From NCBI GenBank assembly GCA_024508675.1, contig JANINQ010000018.1:52308-116307 (forward strand): a DNA stretch of 64,000 nt, written 5' to 3'. This document shows positions 18,499 through 26,862 of this stretch, piece after piece. The position numbers and the translations under genes were made by a program. Position 1 is the first letter of the stretch; the number at the start of each line of letters is the position of its first letter. Source of the DNA: Afipia sp. (GTDB lineage: Bacteria; Pseudomonadota; Alphaproteobacteria; Rhizobiales; Xanthobacteraceae). The notes under the pieces are model-generated. The model was not told where the DNA came from, made no database searches, and saw nothing but the letters and a program-made list of their open reading frames with translations.

Positions 18499-19578
18499 TC
18501 AGGATATGAACTCGTCCAAGGTTTCGAAATCCCCTGATCGTGAAACGTCGTATCCTGAAAGGGCGCGCCCGGTTTCGCGAAACGCCTTCGATCTGATTGT
18601 GGTCAGGATGCTTTGAATATCTTCGCGGGCAAGGGCATCTCGCCTCAAAAGAAGGAAGTAGTTCTCGGAGAACATCGGAACGAACCCGATTTTGAGTTTA
18701 TGTGCCGCAGTTTCAATTCCGAGGCCGACGTCAGCGCCTCCACTGGCGACAGTCGATGCTACAGCCGCATGCGTGTATTCTTCGTTGGCGTATCCAACGA
18801 TCCTCTTCTTGTCGATGCCGTCGCGTTGCAGCATTAGATCAAAGGCAATCTGTGTTCCGGACCCTCGCTGACGGTTGATGAAGCGGGCCTTCGTCTTGAC
18901 GATATCGGATGTGCTTCGGATGTTGAGCGGATTGCCGTCGGCAACAATAAATCCCTGCGTTCTGCGTACAAAGTGTATGAGTTGATGGGTTCGCGGGCGC
19001 AGCCATGGCCTGAATTCGCGTATGGCTGCTTTTCCCAAGTCTCCTTCTGGGAGGTGAAAGCCGGCGAGATCGCAACGTGATTTGGAGAGCGACGTCACCG
19101 CGGCCAGGCTGCCCGCGATTTGAATATCCAGCTTCGAGCCGGCGCGCGCGTGCAGGAGATTACGCAACTCCATGAGCAGAAGGTCGTGACTTGCAACCAT
19201 GCTAATCGTTTTGCGCGGAGCAGCGGTGAATTGGGCTAACGCTTCATCGATGTCGCGGGCTGCGTTCGCCAGATGAGGCGCTAGTTGTTCCTCTGCGCGT
19301 CTTCGAGCATCGAGCAAACGCTCACCGAATTGTGTCAATGACGTCCCCTTGCCGCGTTCCTTTAGGGCCAGGGGGCGCCCGAGAGCCTCCGACCACAGCG
19401 TGATGAGTCCCCAGGCTTGGCGATAGTGCAGCCCCGCTCTCGTCGCGGCTGCCGTTAGCTTTTGCGTCTCCCGAAGGGCTTCGAGCAGTGCAAAGAGTTG
19501 CGGATCGGCTGACAGCTCTGATTGCTGCCCGTGTTTCCAGACAACATCGAGGGAAAATAGAGAGGGGCGATCCTTCAT
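18499..19578 (-). CDS. ModE-type HTH regulator fused to a PBP-like sensor domain
   Basis: The protein has 359 residues in two parts. Residues about 20-95 form a ModE-like winged helix domain (LEALRETQKLTAAATRAGLH, then YRQAWGLITLWSEALGRPLA and LTQFGERLL). Residues about 125-340 match the PBP-like COG1910 domain (VADGNPLNI, RFINRQRGSGTQIAFDLML, GYANEEYTHAAVASTVASGG, ADVGLGIETAAHKL). It lacks the molybdate-binding TOBE domains of true ModE, so the PBP-like half probably senses a ligand, perhaps an oxyanion or molybdenum cofactor signal. It is divergent from the FdsR-like gene and the molybdenum-dependent formate dehydrogenase operon, suggesting a role in molybdenum or formate control. Confidence 0.82.
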   Translation of the reverse strand: MKDRPSLFSLDVVWKHGQQSELSADPQLFALLEALRETQKLTAAATRAGLHYRQAWGLITLWSEALGRPLALKERGKGTSLTQFGERLLDARRRAEEQLAPHLANAARDIDEALAQFTAAPRKTISMVASHDLLLMELRNLLHARAGSKLDIQIAGSLAAVTSLSKSRCDLAGFHLPEGDLGKAAIREFRPWLRPRTHQLIHFVRRTQGFIVADGNPLNIRSTSDIVKTKARFINRQRGSGTQIAFDLMLQRDGIDKKRIVGYANEEYTHAAVASTVASGGADVGLGIETAAHKLKIGFVPMFSENYFLLLRRDALAREDIQSILTTIRSKAFRETGRALSGYDVSRSGDFETLDEFIS

Positions 19579-19824
19579 ATGTAGAAATTAGCATATTTTA
19601 GCGTTGGCGAACATAGTGTTCATTTCGCATTGAACCAACGCGGATTTTTGCGAGGATCATCGTATCCATATGATCAATACTTCATATTTGTTGCCCGCCC
19701 CGAGAGCTTCGGCGTGCGCTCTGCAAACCGAGCAGGCAGGCTCGGCATATGATTGGGATGTGACCATGTCGCATTGTTTTTATGATGGTCGGTTGTTCGG
19801 CAATCCCTTTTCGGGGTGTGCTTC

Positions 19825-20718
19825 TTGATCGAAAAGCTCGAACTTCTGCTGGCGCTGGCCAAGGAGCGGCACTTCGGCCGAGCTGCCGAGGTTTGCGGAG
19901 TGACGCAACCGACGATGTCCACGGGGCTGAAGCAGCTCGAGGAAATTCTCGGTGTCATGTTGGTGCATCGCGGCTCGCGCTTTGTCGGATTCACGCCGGA
20001 GGGTGAGCGTGCGCTGGATTGGGCGCGACGTATCGTTTCCGATGCGCGTGCGATGCGTCAGGACATTAATTCTCTCAAGGACAATCTGACGGGCGAGCTG
20101 CGCATTGCCGCAATTCCGACCGCCCTTGGAATGGTAGCATCGTTAACGACGCCATTCCGGGCGCAGCATCCTGATGTGCGTTTTCAGATCGTATCATGCA
20201 CCTCGGTGGACGTGCTTGGTTTGCTTGAAAATCTCGAAGTGGATGCCGGCCTTACTTATATCGGTAACGAACCATTGGGGAAGGTGCGAACCATCCCCCT
20301 TTATCGCGAAAGCTATCGCTTGCTTACGTCTCCGGATGGAATGTTCGGCGACCGGAAAACAGTGACCTGGAAAGAAGTGGCTCAGGTGCCCCTGTGTCTG
20401 CTGACGCCGGATATGCAGAACCGCCGCATTATCGATCGCGCATTACGAGAGGCCGGGGTCGAGGCAGTTCCGACATTGACCTCCAACTCGATCATCGTGC
20501 TTTACACGCATGTGAAGACAGGACGCTGGTCGAGTGTGATGCCGGCCAAGCTCGCCGATACGCTTGGGCTGTCGGACGCGGTGCGTACAATTCCTATTGT
20601 GGAGCCGGACGTGAACTACGACATCGGACTCGTCGTTTCTCCCCGCGATCCGCTGACGCCGCTGCTGTCGGCTCTGATCCAGACGGCTCAAACTGTGGCC
20701 CCGCAGCTTTCCATTTAA
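19825..20718 (+). CDS. fdsR: LysR-family regulator of the formate dehydrogenase operon (FdsR-like)
   Basis: The protein has 297 residues from the TTG at 19825, which has a GGGG site 8 nt upstream and gives the common start MIEKLELLLALA; a GTG at 19816 would add three residues. The helix-turn-helix is AKERHFGRAAEVCGVTQPTM at about residues 10-30, and the effector domain follows. It lies directly before fdsG in the same direction with a 135-nt gap. In Cupriavidus necator and relatives an FdsR LysR protein next to fdsGBACD responds to formate. The symbol is assigned by position and family. Confidence 0.8.
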   Translation: MIEKLELLLALAKERHFGRAAEVCGVTQPTMSTGLKQLEEILGVMLVHRGSRFVGFTPEGERALDWARRIVSDARAMRQDINSLKDNLTGELRIAAIPTALGMVASLTTPFRAQHPDVRFQIVSCTSVDVLGLLENLEVDAGLTYIGNEPLGKVRTIPLYRESYRLLTSPDGMFGDRKTVTWKEVAQVPLCLLTPDMQNRRIIDRALREAGVEAVPTLTSNSIIVLYTHVKTGRWSSVMPAKLADTLGLSDAVRTIPIVEPDVNYDIGLVVSPRDPLTPLLSALIQTAQTVAPQLSI

Positions 20719-20727
20719 GTTCATTTA

Positions 20728-20756
20728 CCTATCGACCGATTTGATTTTCCTATCAA
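20728..20756. promoter_or_regulatory. 21-bp phased repeat CCTATCRA, candidate FdsR site
   Basis: CCTATCGA at 20728 and CCTATCAA at 20749 are exactly 21 bp apart, two helical turns, about 100-125 nt before fdsG. This is a plausible activator site for the LysR protein just upstream. Confidence 0.42.
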
Positions 20757-20792
20757 TGTGATTTCCGGATCGCAGCATAGGACAGCTTTATT

Positions 20793-20804
20793 GATCTTTA
20801 GATC
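20793..20804. promoter_or_regulatory. Dyad GATCTTTAGATC in the fds promoter region
   Basis: GATCT and AGATC arms around TT lie 50 nt before fdsG, downstream of the CCTATCRA repeats. It may be the activation-site half of a LysR operator or a site for the ModE-like protein. Confidence 0.28.
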
Positions 20805-20853
20805 GATTCTTATTCTTCTCGATCAACGCGATGTGCGCGATCGAGAGTAGCTT

Positions 20854-21330
20854 ATGCCGTCAGCATATGAAGACTGGAATGCCGAAAGGGGTGCGGAGAT
20901 CATTGCCGCGCACAAGGATCTCGAAGGTCCAACCATCGTCATTCTTCACGCCATACAGGATGCTTTTGGTTATGTGCCGGAGCCGGTGATCCCGATGATC
21001 GCCGAAGCGCTCGATTTGTCGCGCGCGGAAGTCCACGGCGTTTTCACCTTCTATCATGACTTCCGCCATGAGCCCGCGGGCAAGCACGTCCTCAAATTGT
21101 GCCGTGCGGAGGCGTGTCAAGCTGCTGGTGGAGATGCGCTGGCGGCGCACGCTGAGAAGAAACTTGGTGTTTCGCTTGGCAGTACGACGGCGGATGGGCG
21201 CGTTACCCTCGAGCCGATTTATTGCCTGGGTCTTTGCGCGACGGCTCCATCCGCGATGCTGGATGGCAAGCTGGTCGGTCGTCTTGATGCCAAACGCCTC
21301 GATGCTTTGGTCTCGGAGGCGCAACGATGA
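20854..21330 (+). CDS. fdsG: NAD-dependent formate dehydrogenase gamma subunit
   Basis: This 158-residue NuoE-like thioredoxin-fold subunit binds one [2Fe-2S] cluster through Cys83 and Cys88 (LCRAEACQAAG) and Cys124 and Cys128 (YCLGLCATAPSAML). FdsG relays electrons within the soluble FdsABG complex. It is the first gene of the operon. Its stop overlaps the fdsB start by 4 nt (ATGA), a sign of tight coupling. Size and cysteine spacing are those of characterised FdsG proteins. Confidence 0.95.
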   Translation: MPSAYEDWNAERGAEIIAAHKDLEGPTIVILHAIQDAFGYVPEPVIPMIAEALDLSRAEVHGVFTFYHDFRHEPAGKHVLKLCRAEACQAAGGDALAAHAEKKLGVSLGSTTADGRVTLEPIYCLGLCATAPSAMLDGKLVGRLDAKRLDALVSEAQR

Positions 21331-22880
21331 CCTTGCGTCTTTATATTCCGCGTGATGCGGCGGCTGTCGCTGTTGGCGCCGACGAGGTCGCTGCTGCGCT
21401 CGAGGCGGCTGCTGCCAAGCGTAATGTTACTGTGGATATTGTCCGCACCGGATCGCGTGGCCTGTTGTGGCTGGAGCCGATGGTCGAGGTGGCGACCGAG
21501 CAGGGGCGGATTGCCTTCGGGCCCGTGGAACTGGCTGATGCCGAAACGGTGCTGGAGGCGGCGGTATCGAACGGCGGGCACCCTTTGCGGCTTGGCCTTG
21601 CACACGAGATTCCATGGCTGAAGCGTCAAACGCGTCTGACGTTCGCCCGCTGTGGCATCATCGACCCGAGATCGGTTGAGGATTATCAGGCGCACGATGG
21701 TTACAAGGGGCTCGAGCGTGCCTTGACCCTCGGGTCCGAAGGCATTCTGGCTGACGTGAAGACATCCGGCTTGCGTGGCCGTGGCGGCGCAGGTTTCCCG
21801 ACCGCCATCAAATGGACGACGGTGGCGCAGACCGAGGCTGATCAAAAATACATTGTCTGCAACGCCGATGAAGGTGACAGCGGTACGTTCGCCGACCGCA
21901 TGATCATGGAAGGCGATCCCTTCGTGGTGATCGAAGGAATGACCATCGCGGGCATCGGGGTGGGCGCAACTCGCGGCTACATCTACATCCGTTCGGAATA
22001 TCCGCACGCTGTCGAAGCCATGAACGCTGCGATCACGGCTGCGCGCAAGGCCGGTTATCTCGGCAAGTCGGTCGCTGGATCGAAGTTTGCATTCGATATG
22101 GAAGTTCGCGTCGGTGCCGGCGCTTATGTATGCGGTGAGGAAACCTCGCTGCTGGAAAGTCTCGAAGGCCGCCGCGGCCTTGTACGCGCCAAGCCGCCAT
22201 TGCCGGCCCATCATGGTCTGTTCGGCAAGCCGACCGTCATCAACAACGTGCTGTCGTTTGCAGCAATTCCGTTCATTCTTAACAACGGCGCGCAGGCTTA
22301 CGCCGACTTTGGTATGGGCCGTTCGCGCGGCACCATGCCAATCCAGCTTGCCGGGAATATCAAGTACGGCGGTCTGTTCGAAGTTGCCTTTGGTATTACC
22401 CTTGGTGAACTGATCGATGATATCGGCGGCGGCACGTTTACAAATCGGCCCGTCCGCGCTGTTCAGGTTGGGGGGCCGCTGGGCGCCTATTTCCCGCGAT
22501 CGCTGTTCGACACGCCGTTCGACTATGAAGCCTTCGCAGCCCGGGATGGCCTGATCGGTCACGGTGGGATTGTCGTGTTTGACGACAGTGTGGACATGTC
22601 AAAGCAGGCACGATTTGCGATGGAATTCTGCGCCATCGAATCCTGTGGCAAGTGCACGCCATGCCGTATCGGCTCGACACGCGGTGTTGAGACCATCGAC
22701 AGGATCAGGGCAGGGGAGAAAGGTGCCGCGAATATCGCCGTGCTGGAGGACCTTTGCCATACCATGAAATTTGGTTCGCTTTGCGCGCTCGGCGGCTTCA
22801 CGCCGTATCCAGTCATGAGCGCGCTGAAGCATTTCCCCGAAGATTTCGGTGCGACGCCGCGCCTGCAAGCTGCTGAATAA
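21327..22880 (+). CDS. fdsB: NAD-dependent formate dehydrogenase beta subunit
   Basis: This 517-residue NuoF-like flavoprotein has an N-terminal thioredoxin-like domain (residues about 1-90), then the NADH/FMN domain with GLRGRGGAGFPTAIKW and CNADEGDSGTFADR, and a C-terminal [4Fe-4S] motif ESCGKCTPCRIGSTRG. It carries FMN and reduces NAD with electrons from formate. It overlaps fdsG by 4 nt and is followed by fdsA after 9 nt. Confidence 0.95.
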   Translation: MTLRLYIPRDAAAVAVGADEVAAALEAAAAKRNVTVDIVRTGSRGLLWLEPMVEVATEQGRIAFGPVELADAETVLEAAVSNGGHPLRLGLAHEIPWLKRQTRLTFARCGIIDPRSVEDYQAHDGYKGLERALTLGSEGILADVKTSGLRGRGGAGFPTAIKWTTVAQTEADQKYIVCNADEGDSGTFADRMIMEGDPFVVIEGMTIAGIGVGATRGYIYIRSEYPHAVEAMNAAITAARKAGYLGKSVAGSKFAFDMEVRVGAGAYVCGEETSLLESLEGRRGLVRAKPPLPAHHGLFGKPTVINNVLSFAAIPFILNNGAQAYADFGMGRSRGTMPIQLAGNIKYGGLFEVAFGITLGELIDDIGGGTFTNRPVRAVQVGGPLGAYFPRSLFDTPFDYEAFAARDGLIGHGGIVVFDDSVDMSKQARFAMEFCAIESCGKCTPCRIGSTRGVETIDRIRAGEKGAANIAVLEDLCHTMKFGSLCALGGFTPYPVMSALKHFPEDFGATPRLQAAE

Positions 22881-22889
22881 GGACACACA

Positions 22890-25766
22890 ATGTCACTCAT
22901 TCACGAAGTCGACTACGGAACGCCACTCTCGAAATCCGAGAAGACGGTGACCCTGACCATCGATGGTCAGAGCGTGACGGTGCCCGAAGGCACCTCAATC
23001 ATGCGAGCCGCCATGGAAATTGGCACCCAGATTCCGAAACTTTGTGCCACCGACATGCTCGACGCATTCGGCTCTTGCCGCATGTGTCTGGTGGAGGTCG
23101 AAGGCCGCGCCGGTACGCCTGCATCGTGCACCACGCCGGTGATGAATGGTCTCGTCGTTCACACCCAGACGGATCGTCTCAAGCAGCTCCGCAAGGGCGT
23201 GATGGAGCTTTATATCTCCGACCATCCGCTCGACTGCCTGACATGCGCCGCGAATGGCGATTGCGAGCTGCAGGACATGGCGGGCGCAGTTGGCCTCCGG
23301 GATGTACGTTATGGCTATGAGGGCGAGAACCACGTCTTCGCGAAATCCAATGGATCGGCTAACGAGAACTGGCTGCCGAAAGATGAATCAAATCCATATT
23401 TCACCTACGATCCGTCGAAATGCATTGTGTGCAACCGCTGTGTGCGCGCTTGCGAGGAAGTGCAGGGCACTTTCGCACTGACGATCTCGGGCCGTGGTTT
23501 CGACAGCCGCGTGTCGCCGGGCATGAGTGAAAACTTCCTGGGCTCGGAATGCGTGTCGTGCGGCGCGTGCGTACAGGCTTGTCCGACCGCGACGCTGACT
23601 GAGAAGTCGGTGATCGAAATCGGCCAGCCCGAGCATTCTGTGGTAACGACCTGCGCCTATTGTGGTGTTGGCTGCGCTTTCAAGGCAGAAATGCGCGGAG
23701 AGGAAGTCGTGCGCATGGTGCCGTACAAGGACGGCAAGGCCAATCGTGGCCATTCCTGCGTCAAGGGCCGGTTTGCATGGGGCTATACCACGCACAAGGA
23801 ACGCATTCTCAAGCCGATGATTCGAAGCAAGATCACCGAGCCGTGGCGCGAGGTGTCATGGGACGAAGCGATCAACTATGCGGCGTCCGAGTTCAAGCGC
23901 ATCCAGGCCAAGTACGGTAAGGACTCTATCGGCGGAATCACGTCGTCGCGCTGCACGAATGAGGAGACCTACCTCGTTCAGAAGCTGATCCGTGCGGGCT
24001 TTGGCAACAACAATGTCGATACCTGTGCTCGCGTTTGCCACTCGCCGACCGGCTATGGTCTGTCTCAGACGTTTGGTACGTCGGCCGGCACGCAGGACTT
24101 CGACTCGGTTGAGCATGCTGATGTGGTCGTCGTGATTGGCGCAAATCCGGCGTCCGCGCATCCGGTATTCGCTTCGCGACTCAAGAAGCGCCTGCGGGAG
24201 GGCGCAAAACTGATCGTTATCGATCCGCGCGTCACTGAAATGGTGAAGTCGCCACACGCTTCGGCGAAGTATCACCTTCCGTTGATGCCCGGCACCAATG
24301 TCGCGGTTCTGACTGCGATTGCACATGTCATTGTCACCGAAGGTCTTGTTGATCAAGCCTTTGTGCGCGAGCGTTGCGATTGGTCCGAGTTCGAGGATTG
24401 GGCGGCGTTCGTTGCGCTTCCGAAGCATAGTCCGGAGGCCACCGCGATCGCGACTGGGGTCGATCCGAAAGTGCTGCGGGAAGCTGCCCGCCTGTTCGCC
24501 ACCGGTGGCAACGGCGCAATCTATTACGGACTTGGTGTCACCGAGCACAGCCAGGGATCGACCACCGTCATGGCGATCGCCAATCTCGCAATGGCGACCG
24601 GCAATATCGGCCGCCCCGGTGTCGGTGTGAACCCGCTGCGCGGACAGAACAACGTGCAGGGCTCGTGTGACATGGGCTCATTCCCGCACGAGTTGCCGGG
24701 TTATCGCCATATCTCTGGCGATGCGGTGCGGGAGTCGTTCGAAGCTGTCTGGAATGTCACGCTTAACAACGAGCCGGGTCTGCGCATCCCCAACATGTTC
24801 GATGCTGCCATCGAAGGCTCGTTCATGGGGATGTATTGCCAGGGTGAGGACATCCTCCAATCCGATCCAAATACCAAGCATGTCGTCGCGGCGTTGTCGT
24901 CGATGGAATGCGTCGTGGTCCACGATCTGTTCCTCAATGAGACGGCGAATTACGCACACGTGTTCCTGCCGGGCTCGACGTTCCTTGAAAAGGACGGCAC
25001 CTTCACCAATGCGGAACGCCGTATCCAGCGTGTGCGCAAGGTGATGTCGCCGCTCAATGGTTATGCGGACTGGGAGATCACCATCATGTTGGCCAAGGCG
25101 ATTGGCTATAACATGCACTACGATCATCCATCCCAGATCATGGATGAAATTGCGTTGCTTACGCCCACATTTACCGGAGTGTCGTATCAGAAGCTGGAAG
25201 AAATGGGCTCCGTACAGTGGCCCTGCAATGACAAGGCTCCGGAAGGTACGCCGGTCATGCACATCGACCACTTCGTGCGAGGCAAGGGCAAGTTCGTCAT
25301 CACGGAGTATATCGCGACCGACGAGCGCACCGGACCACGTTTCCCGCTGCTGCTCACTACCGGGCGCATTCTCAGTCAGTATAATGTTGGCGCTCAGACA
25401 CGCCGCACAGAGAATGTGGTCTGGCATTCAGAAGACCGGCTCGAAATCCATCCACACGATGCGGAACAGCGCGGTGTGCGCGACGGAGATTGGGTGCGCT
25501 TGGCAAGCCGAGCTGGTGAAACAACTCTGCGTGCGCTGATTACGGATCGTGTGGCGCCGGGCGTGGTCTACACCACGTTCCATCATCCGGACACGCAGGC
25601 GAACGTGATCACGACCGACTTCTCTGACTGGGCGACGAACTGTCCGGAATACAAGGTCACCGCCGTTCATATATCTCCGTCGAACGGACCGAGCGACTGG
25701 CAGAAGGAGTACGAGGAACAGGCGCGTAACTCGCGGCGCATCGCTCCAATGGAGGCTGCGGAGTAA
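22890..25766 (+). CDS. fdsA: NAD-dependent formate dehydrogenase alpha (catalytic) subunit
   Basis: This 958-residue molybdoenzyme of the DMSO-reductase family has a NuoG-like N-terminal iron-sulfur module. Its parts in order are a [2Fe-2S] motif (FGSCRMCLVEVEG), the HPLDCLTCAANGDCELQ motif, and ferredoxin clusters CIVCNRCVRACEE and CVSCGACVQACP. The catalytic domain starts with its own cluster CAYCGVGCAFKAE. The molybdenum ligand is Cys383 in ARVCHSPTG, with the adjacent His384, so this is the cysteine rather than selenocysteine form. The enzyme oxidises formate to CO2 with bis-MGD. fdhD follows directly at the stop codon. Confidence 0.95.
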   Translation: MSLIHEVDYGTPLSKSEKTVTLTIDGQSVTVPEGTSIMRAAMEIGTQIPKLCATDMLDAFGSCRMCLVEVEGRAGTPASCTTPVMNGLVVHTQTDRLKQLRKGVMELYISDHPLDCLTCAANGDCELQDMAGAVGLRDVRYGYEGENHVFAKSNGSANENWLPKDESNPYFTYDPSKCIVCNRCVRACEEVQGTFALTISGRGFDSRVSPGMSENFLGSECVSCGACVQACPTATLTEKSVIEIGQPEHSVVTTCAYCGVGCAFKAEMRGEEVVRMVPYKDGKANRGHSCVKGRFAWGYTTHKERILKPMIRSKITEPWREVSWDEAINYAASEFKRIQAKYGKDSIGGITSSRCTNEETYLVQKLIRAGFGNNNVDTCARVCHSPTGYGLSQTFGTSAGTQDFDSVEHADVVVVIGANPASAHPVFASRLKKRLREGAKLIVIDPRVTEMVKSPHASAKYHLPLMPGTNVAVLTAIAHVIVTEGLVDQAFVRERCDWSEFEDWAAFVALPKHSPEATAIATGVDPKVLREAARLFATGGNGAIYYGLGVTEHSQGSTTVMAIANLAMATGNIGRPGVGVNPLRGQNNVQGSCDMGSFPHELPGYRHISGDAVRESFEAVWNVTLNNEPGLRIPNMFDAAIEGSFMGMYCQGEDILQSDPNTKHVVAALSSMECVVVHDLFLNETANYAHVFLPGSTFLEKDGTFTNAERRIQRVRKVMSPLNGYADWEITIMLAKAIGYNMHYDHPSQIMDEIALLTPTFTGVSYQKLEEMGSVQWPCNDKAPEGTPVMHIDHFVRGKGKFVITEYIATDERTGPRFPLLLTTGRILSQYNVGAQTRRTENVVWHSEDRLEIHPHDAEQRGVRDGDWVRLASRAGETTLRALITDRVAPGVVYTTFHHPDTQANVITTDFSDWATNCPEYKVTAVHISPSNGPSDWQKEYEEQARNSRRIAPMEAAE

Positions 25767-26591
25767 TTGACAAAGCCATCTGCCATCAGCACGCAGCGAT
25801 ACGTCTGGCGCGAAAGCGGAATCAGCGAAAGTCGGCGCTCGATCCCGGAGGAAACCGCGATTGCGCTGACCTACAACGGCGGAACTTACGCGGTGATGAT
25901 GGCGACACCGCAGGATCTTGAGGACTTCGCTGTCGGTTTCAGTTTGAACGAAGGTGTCGTGAGTTCGTCCGAGGAGATCGAGTCACTCGAGACATTGGAA
26001 GTGAATGACGGCATCGAGCTGAGAATGTGGCTTTCACAGGCGGATGCAGATCGCCTGAGCGAGCGGCGGCGCCAGATGGCCGGTCCTACGGGATGCGGAT
26101 TGTGCGGAATAGATTCGATCGTCGAAGCCATGCGTCCTGCGACGACTGTAGGGCTTGGGCGGAGCTTTTTGCCGGCGCAGATCATGAACGCCATAGAGAG
26201 TCTGCCATCACGTCAAAAGCTCAATATCGAGACGCGAGCGGTTCACGCGGCAGCATTCTGGAATCCGGAGCAAGGCATCGTGGCCTTGCGCGAAGATGTT
26301 GGACGCCATAACGCGCTTGATAAGCTTGCTGGCGTGATGGCGCGTTCTGCGGCGAGGGCGGAAGGCGGCATGATTCTTCTTACCAGCCGCGTCTCGGTCG
26401 AAATGGTTCAGAAAACTGCCGCTATTGGCGCATCGGTGATGGTGTCGGTCTCGGCGCCGACGGCGCTGGCGGTAAAGATGGCCGGAAGCGCCAATATCAC
26501 GCTCGCAGCCATCGCCCGCGCGGATGGCTTTGAGATTTTCACGCATCCACACCGCATCCTATCCGGGGAGGCAGTTCATGTCGTCGCCTGA
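25767..26591 (+). CDS. fdhD: Formate dehydrogenase sulfurtransferase FdhD (FdsC)
   Basis: This 274-residue chaperone transfers sulfur to the molybdenum cofactor before its insertion into FdsA. The conserved cysteine loop is GPTGCGLCGIDSI, with Cys110 and Cys113, and ALREDVGRHNALDKL is the second family signature. The start is the TTG at 25767 immediately after the fdsA stop, with GGAG just before it. In fdsGBACD operons this position is named fdsC. Its 3-prime end overlaps fdsD by 14 nt. Confidence 0.93.
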   Translation: MTKPSAISTQRYVWRESGISESRRSIPEETAIALTYNGGTYAVMMATPQDLEDFAVGFSLNEGVVSSSEEIESLETLEVNDGIELRMWLSQADADRLSERRRQMAGPTGCGLCGIDSIVEAMRPATTVGLGRSFLPAQIMNAIESLPSRQKLNIETRAVHAAAFWNPEQGIVALREDVGRHNALDKLAGVMARSAARAEGGMILLTSRVSVEMVQKTAAIGASVMVSVSAPTALAVKMAGSANITLAAIARADGFEIFTHPHRILSGEAVHVVA

Positions 26592-26802
26592 TCGGCTTGT
26601 CTATATGGCCAACCAGATCGGCAAGTTTTTTATGAGCCAGGGCGCTGGAAAAGCCGTGCCAAGCATTGCCGAACACATCAAGAAATTCTGGGACCCTCGA
26701 ATGCGCTCCGCGATCCTGGCGCATCTCGAAGCAGGTGGGGCAGGGCTGGATCCGGAAGTGAAGGATGCGGTCATGACGTTGAGAAAAACAGGAGCGCAAT
26801 AG
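26578..26802 (+). CDS. fdsD: Formate dehydrogenase delta subunit FdsD
   Basis: This 74-residue protein has the FdsD pattern: DRLVYMANQIGKFFMSQG near the start and AEHIKKFWDPRMRSAILAHL in the middle. FdsD assists cofactor insertion or stability of the FdsABG complex and may not be a permanent subunit. ATG at 26578 has GGGGAGG 7 nt upstream inside the fdhD end; a longer frame from 26524 merely continues into fdhD sequence. Confidence 0.92.
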   Translation: MSSPDRLVYMANQIGKFFMSQGAGKAVPSIAEHIKKFWDPRMRSAILAHLEAGGAGLDPEVKDAVMTLRKTGAQ

Positions 26803-26862
26803 ACGGCAGACACGCTCGCAAAAAAGGGCGGCTGAATAATTTACCTTTTGGGGAGAACAGAC

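Noticed and set aside
22890..25766. Selenocysteine formate dehydrogenase
   Set aside because: The active-site codon is TGC (Cys383), with no in-frame TGA at that site.
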